A DNA stretch of 64,000 nt from Candidatus Intricatilinea gracilis (GTDB lineage Bacteria; Pseudomonadota; Gammaproteobacteria; Burkholderiales; Burkholderiaceae_C): the NCBI GenBank assembly GCA_016702605.1, contig JADJDQ010000001.1, forward strand, positions 248,001 through 312,000, given 5' to 3'. Under the pieces are notes generated by a model that searched no databases, was not told where the DNA came from, and was given only the letters and a program-made list of their open reading frames with translations. The translations under genes were made by a program, and so were the position numbers. Shown here in pieces: positions 18,504 to 31,600 of this stretch; the stretch's first letter is position 1; each line of letters opens with the position of its first letter.

Positions 18504-18971
18504 TCAGATCGAAGCGTCCGGCCCTGGCATTCTCGCCCCCACCGGCAAGCCGAACACGCGGTCGAACACCCAGGTGAAGGCGAAGGTGTAGACGAGGAAG
18601 AAGACGAAGATGCCGAGGTCGGCGACGAAGGCTTCGAGCAGGGTGACCTCGAGCCACCAGGCCATGAGCGGCACGAGCATGACGAGCAGGCCTCCTTCGA
18701 AACCCAGGGCGTGCAGGGCGCGGATGGGCCAAGGGCGGCCGGTGTGGCCGGTGCGGGCTTCCCAGCGCTCGAACAGGCTGTTGAACAGGTAGTTCCAGGC
18801 CAGCGCCACGGACGACATGATGACCGTGAGCACGAAGGCCGAGCCGGCTGCGTGATCGAAGATCAGCGCCAGCGTGGGTGTGACGGCGGCGACGGCGATG
18901 CCCTCGTAGAGCACGGCCTGCACCACGCGGCGGGTGACGGGGGTGAGCGAGAAGACTGCAGGGCGGGACAT
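18504..18971 (-). CDS. PACE-family efflux transporter
   Basis: A 155-residue inner-membrane protein with four predicted helices arranged as two tandem bacterial-transmembrane-pair (BTP) domains. The first carries RRVVQAVLYEGIAVAAVTP and SSVALAWNYLFNSLFERWE; the second repeats the pattern with HALGFEGGLLVMLVPLMAWW. This is the signature of proteobacterial antimicrobial compound efflux (PACE) proteins, proton-driven exporters of chlorhexidine-like and other cationic compounds. The ATG at 18971 is preferred because the 11 residues upstream are basic and not part of the family. It stands alone between fae and folB with no sign of a C1 role. Confidence 0.85.
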   Translation of the reverse strand: MSRPAVFSLTPVTRRVVQAVLYEGIAVAAVTPTLALIFDHAAGSAFVLTVIMSSVALAWNYLFNSLFERWEARTGHTGRPWPIRALHALGFEGGLLVMLVPLMAWWLEVTLLEAFVADLGIFVFFLVYTFAFTWVFDRVFGLPVGARMPGPDASI

Positions 18972-19049
18972 CGGCCGATTGTGGCGGCCGCACCGCCGGG
19001 CCATCTGACCCGGTCGACGAGGCGAGACGCGCCGGCGATCTTGCGGCGC

Positions 19050-19589
19050 TCAGCTGCCCGGCACCATACCCGCGCCGATGAGGCGCAGCATGGCCGGGCC
19101 ACGGCCAACACCCGTGTCGGTGGTGGGAACCACGCGCCGGCGCCGTTCGATCATGACGCCCACGGCGTCGACATCGTCGAACTTGCGGGGTTTGACCAGG
19201 CGCACCCGCACCCAGTGCGCACCGAACTCGTCGAGTGTGATGCGGGCGATTTCTTCGGCAAAGGCTTCGAGCAGGCGGATGGTGTGGTCGGCCAGCAGGC
19301 GGTGCAGGCGCGCGTGCAGCAGGCTGTAGTCGATGGTGTCGGCGATGTCGTCGCTGTCGCAGGCGCGCGGACGCGGCACCCCGGCGCACACGTCGATACG
19401 CACCGGCTGGGTCTGGTGCAACTCGTTGTCGTGGATGCCGATCACGGTCTGGGCCACCAGGCCGTCGATGAAGATCAGGTCGAGTGGTTCGGCGGCGGTC
19501 GAGGTGGTTGCAGGAGTGGGTGAAGGGCCGGGCATGTCACCTGGCGCAGGTGCAAGGGCCGGCACGGCCTGGGATTGGAAGTTGGTCAA
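19050..19589 (-). CDS. folB: Dihydroneopterin aldolase homologue
   Basis: Converts 7,8-dihydroneopterin to 6-hydroxymethyl-dihydropterin, the pterin precursor shared by folate and H4MPT. The conserved core begins LDLIFIDGLVAQTVIGIHDNEL at residue ~36, with DIADTIDYSLLHARLHRL in the middle and RVRLVKPRKFDDVDAVGV near the end; this covers the usual ~120-residue FolB fold. The extra ~35 residues at the N-terminus are Pro/Ala/Thr-rich, so a later start at residue 19 is possible. Placement among H4MPT biosynthesis genes, away from other folate genes, suggests it serves H4MPT production. Confidence 0.85.
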   Translation of the reverse strand: MTNFQSQAVPALAPAPGDMPGPSPTPATTSTAAEPLDLIFIDGLVAQTVIGIHDNELHQTQPVRIDVCAGVPRPRACDSDDIADTIDYSLLHARLHRLLADHTIRLLEAFAEEIARITLDEFGAHWVRVRLVKPRKFDDVDAVGVMIERRRRVVPTTDTGVGRGPAMLRLIGAGMVPGS

Positions 19590-19922
19590 GGTGTCGTCTC
19601 CTGTTGTGTTTCTTGCTTGGTGTCACTGGGGCCGTGGCGCAGGTGTCAGCAACATGTGCGCCAGCAGGTGGTTGTGGGCGGGCTGGCATATGCCCGGTCA
19701 AACCAGGCCGTCCGGTCTTGACGGCGCACAGCTCAGGCGCACCAAACCCAGGCCAAACCGACAGTTGCACCTAGGTGCAATCCGCTAGAGCTAAAAACGG
19801 GAGGCATTGAGACAATGTGCGCAGAAAACGCGACAGTGCCGGGGCAGGACACAGCCGGCGCCCGCATCAGACCGCAGCAGTCGAACGGCCTGGGCAGGGT
19901 GCCCGATCAGGAGACATGACTC
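19590..19922. promoter_or_regulatory. Divergent promoter region with 16-bp perfect palindrome
   Basis: A 333-base gap between folB (leftward) and the sigma-54 activator gene (rightward). It contains TTGCACCTAGGTGCAA at 19765-19780, a perfect 16-base palindrome and so a good operator candidate, about 140 bases before the activator start. The core CCTAGG is rare here: by eye it occurs only at this site, before xoxF (55587) and twice before the cytochrome gene (57895, 57908). No convincing -24/-12 element or gene is seen in the gap. Confidence 0.5.
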
Positions 19923-22127
<2,205 letters not shown>

Positions 22128-22152
22128 CGACACCGCGGCCGGCAGCGACAAC

Positions 22153-22722
22153 GTGCCGGCCGCACCGACCACCCGCGCCCGCTTTGCCTGGACAGTGACC
22201 GGCTCGGGCCATGAGCTCGAACCCGCACTCGCGCTGGCCGCCCGCCTGCCCGACTGCGACCTGTTCCTGTCGGCCGCGGCCGAAGAAGTGCTGCCGATGT
22301 ACGGCCACACGCTCGACGAGTTGAAGAAGCGGTTTCGCATCTTTCGCGACAAGACCGCGAGCAGTGTGCCGGTGGGCACCCTGTACGAAGAGGCGTACCA
22401 CACCGTCATCGTGGCGCCGGCCACCAGCAACACGGTGGCCAAGTGTGCGGTCGGCATCTCGGACAGCCTGCCGACCAACATGTACGCGCAGGCCGGCAAA
22501 CTCGGCATCCCCAGCATCGTGTTCGCCTGCGACACCGAGCCGGTGATCGTGACCCGCGCGCCGCACGACTGGGTGACGCTGCGGCCCCGGCGCATCGAGT
22601 TCGAGAACGTCGAACGCCTGCGCGGCTTCGAACACACCGAGGTGGTGTGCAACATGGCCGAACTCGAAGCCGCCCTGGCGCGCCGGCTGCAGGCACTCGA
22701 GCTGGCCTGGCTCGGCGCCTGA
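22153..22722 (+). CDS. dmrB: Dihydromethanopterin reductase-type flavoprotein
   Basis: Predicted to reduce dihydromethanopterin to H4MPT, the last step of cofactor synthesis. The fold is that of archaeal-like flavoproteins (AfpA/DmrB) of the Flavodoxin-like/HFCD group: FAWTVTGSGHELEPALALA at the N-terminus (phosphate-binding loop), VIVAPATSNTVAKCAVGISD (FMN contact; the conserved Asn) and NMYAQAGKLGIPSIVF. A Burkholderia homologue, DmrB, has been shown to have this activity. The GTG at 22153 is chosen; an ATG at 22057 would overlap the activator gene by 71 bases and add residues that look like out-of-frame sequence. It lies 25 bases downstream of the activator. Confidence 0.82.
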   Translation: MPAAPTTRARFAWTVTGSGHELEPALALAARLPDCDLFLSAAAEEVLPMYGHTLDELKKRFRIFRDKTASSVPVGTLYEEAYHTVIVAPATSNTVAKCAVGISDSLPTNMYAQAGKLGIPSIVFACDTEPVIVTRAPHDWVTLRPRRIEFENVERLRGFEHTEVVCNMAELEAALARRLQALELAWLGA

Positions 22723-22773
22723 GCCACCGGCCCGCAGCAGGTCCCGACCGAGCCGCACTGCAACACACCGGCA

Positions 22774-24210
22774 ATGGAGCACCTGGTCTTTCTCACTGGC
22801 CGACTGGCCGAACCAGCCCTGCGCAAGGTGCTGGCGCAACTGTGCACGCCCGCCGCGGGCAACGAAGTGCCCTTCAGCTACGAGGTGATCGAACTCGGCC
22901 TGCAGGTGGCGGGGCTGATGACGGCCGACATGATCCGCCGCCGTCTGCAGCCGGACCGCCTGGCCGGCAGCGACGCCTCACCACGCGTCGATCGCCTCAT
23001 CGTGCCGGGGCGTTGTCGTGGTGACCTCGATGCCTTGAGCCTGCACTACGGCATCCCGGTGCAGCGTGGCCCCGAGGAGCTGAAGGACCTGCCGCAGTTC
23101 TTCAAGCGCGGCGGCGTGGCCCCGCAGCTCGACGACTACCGCGTCGCCATCTTTGCCGAGATCGTCGACGCGCCGCGCCTCACGGTGGCGCAGATCGTCG
23201 AGCGCGCCCGTAGCCTGAAGGCCGACGGAGCCGACGTCATCGACCTGGGCTGCCTGCCGGCCACTGCCTTCGACCACCTCGAAGACAGCGTGCGCGCGCT
23301 CAAGAGTGAAGGCTTCAAGGTCAGCGTCGACAGTGTGTCGAGCGACGAGCTGCTGCGCGGCGGCCGCGCCGGCGCCGACTACCTGCTCAGCCTGACCGTC
23401 GACACCTTGTGGATCGCCGACGAGGTGGCGTCCATCCCCGTGCTGATCGCGCGCGACCCGCAGGACGAAGCTGCGCTGTACGCCGCCATCGACGCCATGA
23501 CGGCGCGTGGCAAGCCCTTTCTGGCCGACTCGATCCTGGACCCGCTGCCCTTCGGCCTGCTGGCCTCGTTGTGCCGTTACCAGCGTCTGCGCGAGCGTTA
23601 TCCACAAGCGCCCATCATGCTGGGTGTGGGCAACCTGACCGAACTCACCGAGGCCGACACCAGCGGCATCAACGCCGTGTTGCTGGGCATCGCCGCCGAA
23701 CTGGACGCCGCCGCGCTGCTGACCACGCAGGTGAGCGCCCATGCCCGGCGCGCCGTGCGTGAAGCCGACTGGGCCCGGCGCATCATGCATGCCGCCCACA
23801 CCGACCGCAGCCTGCCCAAGGGCTACGGCGGCGCACTGATGACCACGCACGACAAGCAGCCCTGGCCCGACAGCGCCGACGAGATCGCCGCCATCGCCGC
23901 GCAGGTGAAGGACCCGAACTTCCGCGTCCAGGTCGCCGCCGAGGGCATCCACGTCTACAACCGCGACGGGTTGAGGCGCGACGTCGACCCCTTCGAACTC
24001 TGGCCACAACTGGGCCTGCAGGGCGACGCCGGCCACGCCTTCTACATGGGTGTGGAACTGGCGCGTGCGCAGATCGCCTGGCAGCTTGGCAAACGTTATG
24101 TGCAGGACCAGCCGCTGGCCTGGGGCGCCGCCTTCGAGCCCAAGCCCGAGGACCTGGCCGCCTGGTGTGCACCAGGGCGCACACGCGCCAAGCCCGACCA
24201 GGGGGACTGA
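22774..24210 (+). CDS. Dihydropteroate synthase-related protein with DUF6513 and DUF4346 domains
   Basis: A 478-residue, three-part protein: an N-terminal DUF6513-like region (1-~140, HLVFLTGRLAEPALRKVLAQ), a TIM-barrel like that of dihydropteroate synthase (~145-345, ADGADVIDLGCLPATAFDHL and GFKVSVDSVSSDELLRGGRAG), and a C-terminal DUF4346-like domain (~375-455, VAAEGIHVYNRDGLRRDVDP). Archaeal relatives are DHPS homologues acting in H4MPT synthesis; methylotroph clusters carry this gene among the orf19-22 group. Joining the pterin to the beta-RFA-P derivative is the likely reaction, but canonical DHPS substrate residues should be checked. It is followed three bases later by the DUF447 gene. 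Confidence 0.78.
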   Translation: MEHLVFLTGRLAEPALRKVLAQLCTPAAGNEVPFSYEVIELGLQVAGLMTADMIRRRLQPDRLAGSDASPRVDRLIVPGRCRGDLDALSLHYGIPVQRGPEELKDLPQFFKRGGVAPQLDDYRVAIFAEIVDAPRLTVAQIVERARSLKADGADVIDLGCLPATAFDHLEDSVRALKSEGFKVSVDSVSSDELLRGGRAGADYLLSLTVDTLWIADEVASIPVLIARDPQDEAALYAAIDAMTARGKPFLADSILDPLPFGLLASLCRYQRLRERYPQAPIMLGVGNLTELTEADTSGINAVLLGIAAELDAAALLTTQVSAHARRAVREADWARRIMHAAHTDRSLPKGYGGALMTTHDKQPWPDSADEIAAIAAQVKDPNFRVQVAAEGIHVYNRDGLRRDVDPFELWPQLGLQGDAGHAFYMGVELARAQIAWQLGKRYVQDQPLAWGAAFEPKPEDLAAWCAPGRTRAKPDQGD

Positions 24211-24213
24211 ACC

Positions 24214-24879
24214 ATGCCCGAACTGATCTACGAAACCGTCGTCACCACCGTGTCGCCCGCGGGCGAGGTGCATGTGGCGCCCATGGGCGCGCGTTACGTG
24301 GGCGACCTGGTGCTGCTGATGCCGTTCAGGCCGTCGACGACGCTGGCCAACATCGAGATGACCGGCCGCGCGGTGCTCAACCTCATCACCGATGTGCGCG
24401 TGTTCGCCGGTTGTGTGACCGGCCGCAAGTTGTGGCCGACGGTCGAGCTGGCGCCCTTGGGCACCGATCCGGCCGACACGGCCGCGCGCACAGCCCCGGC
24501 CGACCGGCGCCTGGCCTGCAGCCTCGGCCACGTGCAGCTGCGCCTGGTGGAGCAGGTCGACGACACCCAGCGCCCGCTGCTGCGCCTGCGCCGCGCCGCC
24601 ACGGCACAGACCGGCGTCTTCCAGGGCATGAACCGCGCCCAGGCCGCCGTGGTCGAAGCCGCGGTGCTCGTCAGCCGCCTGCACATGCTGCCGCGCGCCA
24701 AGCTCGAAAGTGAATGGGCCTGGCTGCAGATCGCCATCGACAAGACGGCAGGCCCCTCCGAACTCGAAGCCTGGGGCTGGCTCGACGACGCCCTGCGCCG
24801 GCACCTCGACAAGCTCGACAACCCGGCCTCCACCGCACCGGCATCCGCCCCCACCCCATCGCTTCCCGCCACGCCATGA
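24214..24879 (+). CDS. DUF447 family protein of the H4MPT cluster
   Basis: A 221-residue member of the DUF447 family, related to FMN-binding split-barrel proteins. The N-terminus LIYETVVTTVSPAGEVHVAPMGARYVGDLV is the typical flavin-barrel start, and LLMPFRPSTTLANIEM follows as the second barrel motif. Genes of this family recur in H4MPT clusters of methylotrophs and in methanogens, where they are linked to cofactor synthesis; the reaction has not been established to my knowledge. It sits three bases after the DHPS-like gene and overlaps mfnB by four bases (ATGA). The C-terminal ~20 residues are Pro/Ala-rich. Confidence 0.75.
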   Translation: MPELIYETVVTTVSPAGEVHVAPMGARYVGDLVLLMPFRPSTTLANIEMTGRAVLNLITDVRVFAGCVTGRKLWPTVELAPLGTDPADTAARTAPADRRLACSLGHVQLRLVEQVDDTQRPLLRLRRAATAQTGVFQGMNRAQAAVVEAAVLVSRLHMLPRAKLESEWAWLQIAIDKTAGPSELEAWGWLDDALRRHLDKLDNPASTAPASAPTPSLPATP

Positions 24880-25607
24880 CCCAGCCCGCCACTCGTCTGC
24901 TCGTGAGCGTGCGCGACCGCGCCGAAGCCCTGATCGCCCTGCACGGCGGCGCCGACTTCATCGACCTCAAGGAGCCCAGCCGAGGCGCCCTGGGCGGGTT
25001 GACGACCGGCGACATCCGCGCCGTGCTGGCGGCTCTGGCAGCGGCACAGTCAACCATGACCCGGCCGCACATCAAGGTCAGCGCCACCATCGGCGACTGG
25101 GTGATGTCTGCCCACGCCGAGATCACCGCTGCCATCGCAGCGGTCGACGCCTGCGGTGTCGACTACGTCAAGTTCGGCGTCGACCCCGAGCCCGACCCGG
25201 CTGCAGCGTTGGCACTCGTCCACCACCTGGCCGGCACACCCACCTGCCGCGCCGGGCGCCTGGTGCCGGTGCTGATTGCCGACCGAACGATCAGCGCCGA
25301 ACTGGTCGACGCCCTGCTGGCCCTGCCCATCCCGGCCCTGCTGCTCGACACTGCCGACAAACGCGGCGGCAGCCTGCTCGATCGGCATGGCCCGGCCGCC
25401 CTGGCCGCCCATCTGGCGCATGTCCACACCCGCCGCCCCGACTGCCTGGCCGGCCTGGCCGGTTCACTGCGCCTGAACGAACTCGGCCAGATCCGCGAAC
25501 TGGCGCCGGGCATCGCCGGGTTTCGAGGGGCGGCTTGTGGCGGGGTGCGCGAGGGGGCCATCGACGCCAGTTGTGTCGCGATGCTGCGCAACGGCCTCCA
25601 TCACTGA
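24876..25607 (+). CDS. mfnB: (5-formylfuran-3-yl)methyl phosphate synthase (ORF9)
   Basis: Makes the furan ring precursor of methylofuran from two molecules of glyceraldehyde 3-phosphate. The 243-residue TIM-barrel protein (DUF556/MfnB) begins LLVSVRDRAEALIALHGGADFIDLKEPSRGALG, where Lys of DLKEP is the expected Schiff-base residue. Later it has KVSATIGDWVM, VDYVKFGVDPEPD and LLLDTADKRGGSLLD, all conserved in the family. The start overlaps the DUF447 stop (ATGA). It is the last gene of the dmrB operon and stops 49 bases before the stop of the convergent RTX gene. Confidence 0.9.
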   Translation: MTQPATRLLVSVRDRAEALIALHGGADFIDLKEPSRGALGGLTTGDIRAVLAALAAAQSTMTRPHIKVSATIGDWVMSAHAEITAAIAAVDACGVDYVKFGVDPEPDPAAALALVHHLAGTPTCRAGRLVPVLIADRTISAELVDALLALPIPALLLDTADKRGGSLLDRHGPAALAAHLAHVHTRRPDCLAGLAGSLRLNELGQIRELAPGIAGFRGAACGGVREGAIDASCVAMLRNGLHH

Positions 25608-25656
25608 GCCCAGTCCACCGGCCGGTACCGGCATTCAGGGTGACTCTCGCTGGCCC

Positions 25657-28600
25657 TTACAACGCCGCCAACATGTAGCGCGAATTGCCGGGGTGGTAGG
25701 CCATGTTCTGCATGGTTGGAAGATTGGTGGCCGCAGCGGGTGCAAATGCGGCGACGGCGGCGACGAGGCTCTGCAGCTGGGTATCCGTCCAGACCGTACC
25801 GTCACCCGCCTCGATCCGCTCGACATGATTTGCCGCGCCGAGATACCAGTTTTGCACAACGATCTTGTCGGCCGTGCCCAAAATGGCTGCCTCGAGATTA
25901 TTGCCAACATGACTGAATACGATCTGCGCGCCAGTTACGTCCGCCGAGAAACGAATCACATCGAGATTGCCGACTGTCGCGTCGGCCTCGACCACCGTAT
26001 CCACCCCCGAGCCACGCGCCATCAGATAGACATCGTTGCCGACCCCGCCTGACAACGTATCCACACCCGCACCACCCGAGAGCGTATCGTTCCCGATACC
26101 ACCGGATATCGAGTTGGCCGATGTGCTGCCGGTCAAGGTGTCGTTGAAGTTGCTGCCCGTCAGATTCTCAATGTTCAACACGGTATCGGTGCCTGATCCA
26201 CCCGTGACCTGCGCGGTTGTCGACGCCAGGCTGACATTCACTCCCGCCGTTGCCAGCACATAGGTCAAGCTGTCGACACCCAAGCCGCCATCCAAGGTAT
26301 TGTTGCCAGCCCCGGCGTACAGCACATTAGCCAACGCGTTGCCGGTGAGCCTGGCCGCACCCGTCGCGAAGACTCGACCCTGCTCGACCTCGGCACCCAA
26401 CGTGTAGTCGATGTAGGTATACACCGTGTCGACGCCACCACCAGCCAACTCGACCACAACGTCGCCAGCATTCTCGACGTAGTAGGCATCGTCACCCGCG
26501 CCGCCTGTCATGCTGTCGGCCCCCAGCCCTCCATTGAAGACATTCGCGTTGGCATTTCCTGTGAACGCGTCATTGAAGTTGCTACCCCAAAGGTGCTCGA
26601 TATTTCGAATAGTGTCGGTTCCCGATCCACCTGTGGCTTGGGCCGTGGTCAGGTTGAGGTTGACGGTTGCGCCCATCGAAACATTGGTTGCATACGAAAG
26701 TATGTCTGAGCCGGCGCCGCCATCGATGATGTTATTACCATCTCCTGCATAAAGCGTGTTGTTCAGGGCATTGCCGGTGAGGTTGAGCGCCCCGGCGCCA
26801 ATGACGCGCCCGATCTCAATCTCAGCACCCATCGTGTAGCTGATGTATGAATTGACCTGGTCACTCCCTCCGCCAGCAAGTTCCACCACCACGTCACCAA
26901 TATTGTCGACGCCGTAAACATCGTTGCCGAGTCCACCGGTCATCGTGTCGGCGCCGCCAAGCCCATTCAGGCTGTTGCTCCCCGCGTCGCCAACCACCAC
27001 ATCGTTGAAATTGCTGCCGACGAAATGTTCGAAATTCAAGATCGTGTCAGTACCAGATCCCCCAGTCAATTGAGCCGTGGTCAAGCCCAGAGTGACGTTG
27101 ACACCTGCCAGTGCGTACTGATACGAGACATAGTCAGCACCTTCCTTGCCATCCAGTACGTTGTTGCCGTCACCCGCGTAAATCGAATTGCCGAGCGTAT
27201 TGCCAGTCGCGTTGACCGCCCCGGTCGACAGGACGCGAAGATTCTCCACCTCCGTTGGCAAGATGTACGAGACATAGCTGTAAACAAAATCGGAACCAGC
27301 CCCTGCAGTTTCCGTCACCACATCGCCGACGTTGTCGACGTAGTAGGTGTCATTGCCCAACCCACCCACCATCGTGTCGGCGCCTACCAGGCCATTGAGC
27401 ACATTGCCTGCGGCGTTGCCGTTGATGAGATTGTTGACACCGTTCCCCGTGCCGTTAATCGCGGCAACACCCGAGAGCGTCAGGTTCTCGACATTGGCAG
27501 CCAGCGTATAGGTGACGCTGGCATTGACCGTATCGGTGCCGCCGGTCGCGGCCGTGGCATTGGTCTCCGTGACCACGTCAGCGACGTTGTCGACGGTGTA
27601 GGTATCCGAACCATCACCACCGATCAGGGTGTCGGCGCCGGTACCACCGTCGAGCACATTGGCTGCGGCATTGCCACTCAGACTGTTGGCCAGGGTATTG
27701 CCTGTGCCGTTGACGGCGACCGCCCCCGTGAGCACGAGGTTTTCGAGATCCGCCCCCAAGGTGTACGCAATGCTTGATCGAACAACGTCAATTCCTTCGT
27801 TGGCATACTCGTAAATAACATCGCCAGCTGAATCGATCACATACGTGTCGTTGCCTTCTCCGCCGCCCATGGAGTCATTGCCAACACCGCCATCCAAGGT
27901 GTCCGCACCGGCGTAGCCACCCAAAGCGTCGTTACCGGCACCACCGGTCAACACATTGTTCCCTCCGTTGCCATAGAGTGAATTATTCAATGCATTGCCG
28001 GTGATATTGGCGTTATCGACACCTAGCAAATCTGCGTTCTCGACATTCGCGTAGGCATTGAGGTCGATGTTGAACGAAGCGGGCAGTGTCGAAGCGCGAA
28101 TCACCCTGTCGATCCCTTCTCCTGCCAGTTCTGTGATCTTGTCCAGGGCATCCTTCAATACATAGGTGTCATTACCGGCGCCGCCAATCAGAGTGTCGGC
28201 GCCCAACTCGCCATACAAGCGGTCATCTCCCGCACGCCCGTACAAGGTGTTGGCGAGAGAGTTGCCCCAAATGTAGTTGTTGAGTTCATTGCCTGAACCG
28301 CTAGACGCACTACCAAGCAACAGCAAGTCCTCGACGTTTGCACCCAGCGTATAGCCATTGACAGTCGCTTCAACGAAATCATGGCCTTCGCTGAGGACCT
28401 CAGTCACGACGTCCCCGGCGTTGTCCACCAGGTAATGGTCGTCACCGAAACCGCCACTCATCGTGTCGGCGTTCAATCCGCCATCCAGAAAATTCGAGCC
28501 AAAGTTGCCGAGCAACTTGTTGTTTCCGTCATTGCCAGTGGCACTGCTGTCATCGTAGCCAGTCAGGGTGATGTTTTCGACATTGAGACCTGAATACCTC

Positions 28601-31600
28601 AAGTCAACACTGATGCTCGCCGCTATCGTGTCGTTGCCCTCCCCAACGGCCTCACTGACAATATCCGAGTAGTCATCGACCACATAGGTGTCATCACCCA
28701 AGCCGCCAAACATGGCGTCGGCACCAAGACCACCGTTTAGGATGTTGCTGGCACTATTGCCTACCAGGGTATTAGGTTGAGAATTTCCGGTGGCATTGAT
28801 TGCGGCATTTCCGTTAAGTGTGAGCCCCTCGACATTGGCACTCAAGGTGTAGCTGACACTACTTTCCACGTTATCCCAAATTCCTTCACTTTGGAACTCG
28901 ACAATTTCATCCTTGACATTGTCAACAACGAAATAGTCGCTACCCGTCCCACCATGCATCGTATCGGCACCGCCATCTCCATTGATGTAGTCGTCACCTC
29001 CTGCACCGAACAGCCTGTCGCTGGTGACGCTATCACCCCAGACCTCGTCGTTGTTTCCCGATCCAACCCGCCAATTTGCCAGAGACTCCGATGTGCCGTC
29101 GTCGAATCGAACAGTTTCAATTCGATATGGGCTGTTGAGCCAGTCCCAAAGCGTTATATTATCCGTGGCCGCTGTCGCTTCGGCTCCAGGCACCAAAACA
29201 TCGTGCACCCCAATTGTCAAATTTGCACCGATCGATTCGGCCATCAAACTGGCACCTTGAATGCCCGCTCCAAATACAAGCGTATCAGTGCCCCCATCCC
29301 GTGGAGAATAGACAATGGTTGTCGTAGTCTTGCTGTACCAGACATTAATGAGGCCGCCAAGCCAAAGCATGTTGCTAATTTCATAGCCAGGGCCCATCAG
29401 AAACGACATCCCAGACGGAACCACACCATTATTTACCCATCGCGCAAAATCACTTCCCGTTGGGTCACTTCTCGTATATATTAATCCGGTCTCCCTTGTT
29501 GTTGAGGTCGTTCCTTCAAACCCGGCATAATCGGAAATCATATCACTACCGTCGCCGATCCCGAACACGTATATATCGTTACCGCCGCTGCCATTGATAT
29601 TGTCCGTGCCACGCCCACCTGTCAGGACATCGGCCCCCATTCCGCCCATAAGAAAATCTGCCCCACCCTCACCCGCCAAGATAACTCGCCCGCCCCCTGA
29701 AGTTGTCAATTCATCATCCCCGCTGCCGCCGACAGCCGCCTCGAATGCCCCAATCGCCAAATCCAGCACCACTGAACCAGACCCAGTAACGACTGCAATA
29801 TCAAATCCGTTGCCGCCATTCAAGCTCGCCGGGACATCCTGGCTATCGATCAGCAAGGTGTCATCACCATCACCACCTGCCAGAACGTCGATTCCAGCTC
29901 CACCGCTGAGCCAGTCGTCGCCAGCGCCACCCGTCAACGTGTCATTGCCGGCATTGCCTTCCAGCATGGCACCGAGTTTGGTGCCCGCCGTCACAACATC
30001 GTTGGCTGTGCCACCTACAGCACCATCCATCGCCTGGGTACCCAGGTTCAGGTTCAATGCAGCGCCATTTGCCATGCCATAGGTGAGTCCGCCACTTTGC
30101 TCGATCTTGACAAAAGCAGTCGTTGCCGTGGCTTTCCAGCCATCTGCTTCGTAGCCAAGTCCCACGTCAGCGGCCCAGCCTCGGGTGCCATTGCTACGGC
30201 CAAAACTGGCAAACCCACTGACATGATTACCACCACGGGCCCAGTCCACAGCCGCCGCAGTCAGGCTTATGTTGGCAATGCCAGCTTGCGTCAGCGTCTT
30301 CAGCTCGCCCGCATCGCTGACACCGTCTCCATTCTTGTCCTGCCAGAGCATCAACTTACCGAACTGCGTATCGCGCGCATCGATGGTGCCATCTGTATTG
30401 GTATCGAAAACCGCACGCAACCCATCAAGATCCGAATCGGCAGGATTGGCTGTCCACAGCGCGAAGGAAACCTCATCCGCCAGCGTAATCTTGCCGTCGG
30501 CATTCTTGTCGACAACCAGCAATCCGTCATCAGTGCCCACCCATCCTATATGCCGGCGGAATCCATCACCCTTTACGTCGTAGTAGGCATGACTATCTCT
30601 TTGATCGACCAACTCGACGCCATCACCGTCGAGATCCAGCACGATCGGCGCAAACGAATCGCCATAGTAGAAGTCAGGCGTGACAGGGATGTAGTAGAGG
30701 CTGGTATCGATCGGTGGAGTTGATGGCACCTGTGGCGCAAGATTGAAGAACCCAGAATCACTCGTATAGCCATCAAACAAGCTGAAATTCGGGTTGGATG
30801 TATTGAGTGTTGCATCAAACGCCGGCAGACCGGATAGATAGTTCGTGCCGCCCAAACCGTAGGTCGCGAAGGTTGTCGTATTCTCTTGATTAAATCCCGA
30901 CAACAAGTGCAGACCATCCCAAGCAGTCGATGAAATTGTATCTGCATAGCTGAAATCTACCTGCGAACCATTGACAGCGGCATCACCCGACGGTGTGGCG
31001 GGCAACGAGGTGCCGCCGGCCGATGGATTGGTTGCAATGAACTCATACGCATCGCCAGCCAAGTTGTACCAGTTGGCAAAGTCCCCACCACTCAACTCGA
31101 GTAGCCGCCCCCCACCCCATGTTTCGTTAGCGCCCTGTGCGCCAGCAATAGTTCTTATCTCGGTGGCATTTACTACGGCAGCATCCTCTACACCCAGTTG
31201 ATCTCGCAGCCCATCAACTTTGCTCGAAATGGTGTCGACTGTCGAGGTTGGTACTGTGGTCGTATGGCCGGACGCAGCCACTTCTGTACCGAGGAGAACG
31301 CCTGCTGCGCTATAGACACTCTGCGCCCCGAGTTGCCCATCAGGAGCATAGTCACTCGTACTGACAGTGCCTTTGTCTACAACGATCGCCTGACCCCGCA
31401 CGGCATCAGGCAGTTGCGCGCCAATGCTCGACCCGGATGGGTTCGGATTGACGCAAATGATGCCCGTACCGCAAGACTCAATACTTGCCCCAGGCGAAAA
31501 CTGAAATACCTTGGTTCCCGCTTGAATGACGCCGCCATCCAGAGGATCGACAGCCAGGGTCAGCGTCACAGAACCGCTGCCACCAGGGATGGTGATACTG

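Noticed and set aside
22978..24804. Open frame of 608 codons antisense to the DHPS-like and DUF447 genes
   Set aside because: His/Gln/Val/Gly-rich translation typical of antisense shadow frames; spans two well-supported genes.
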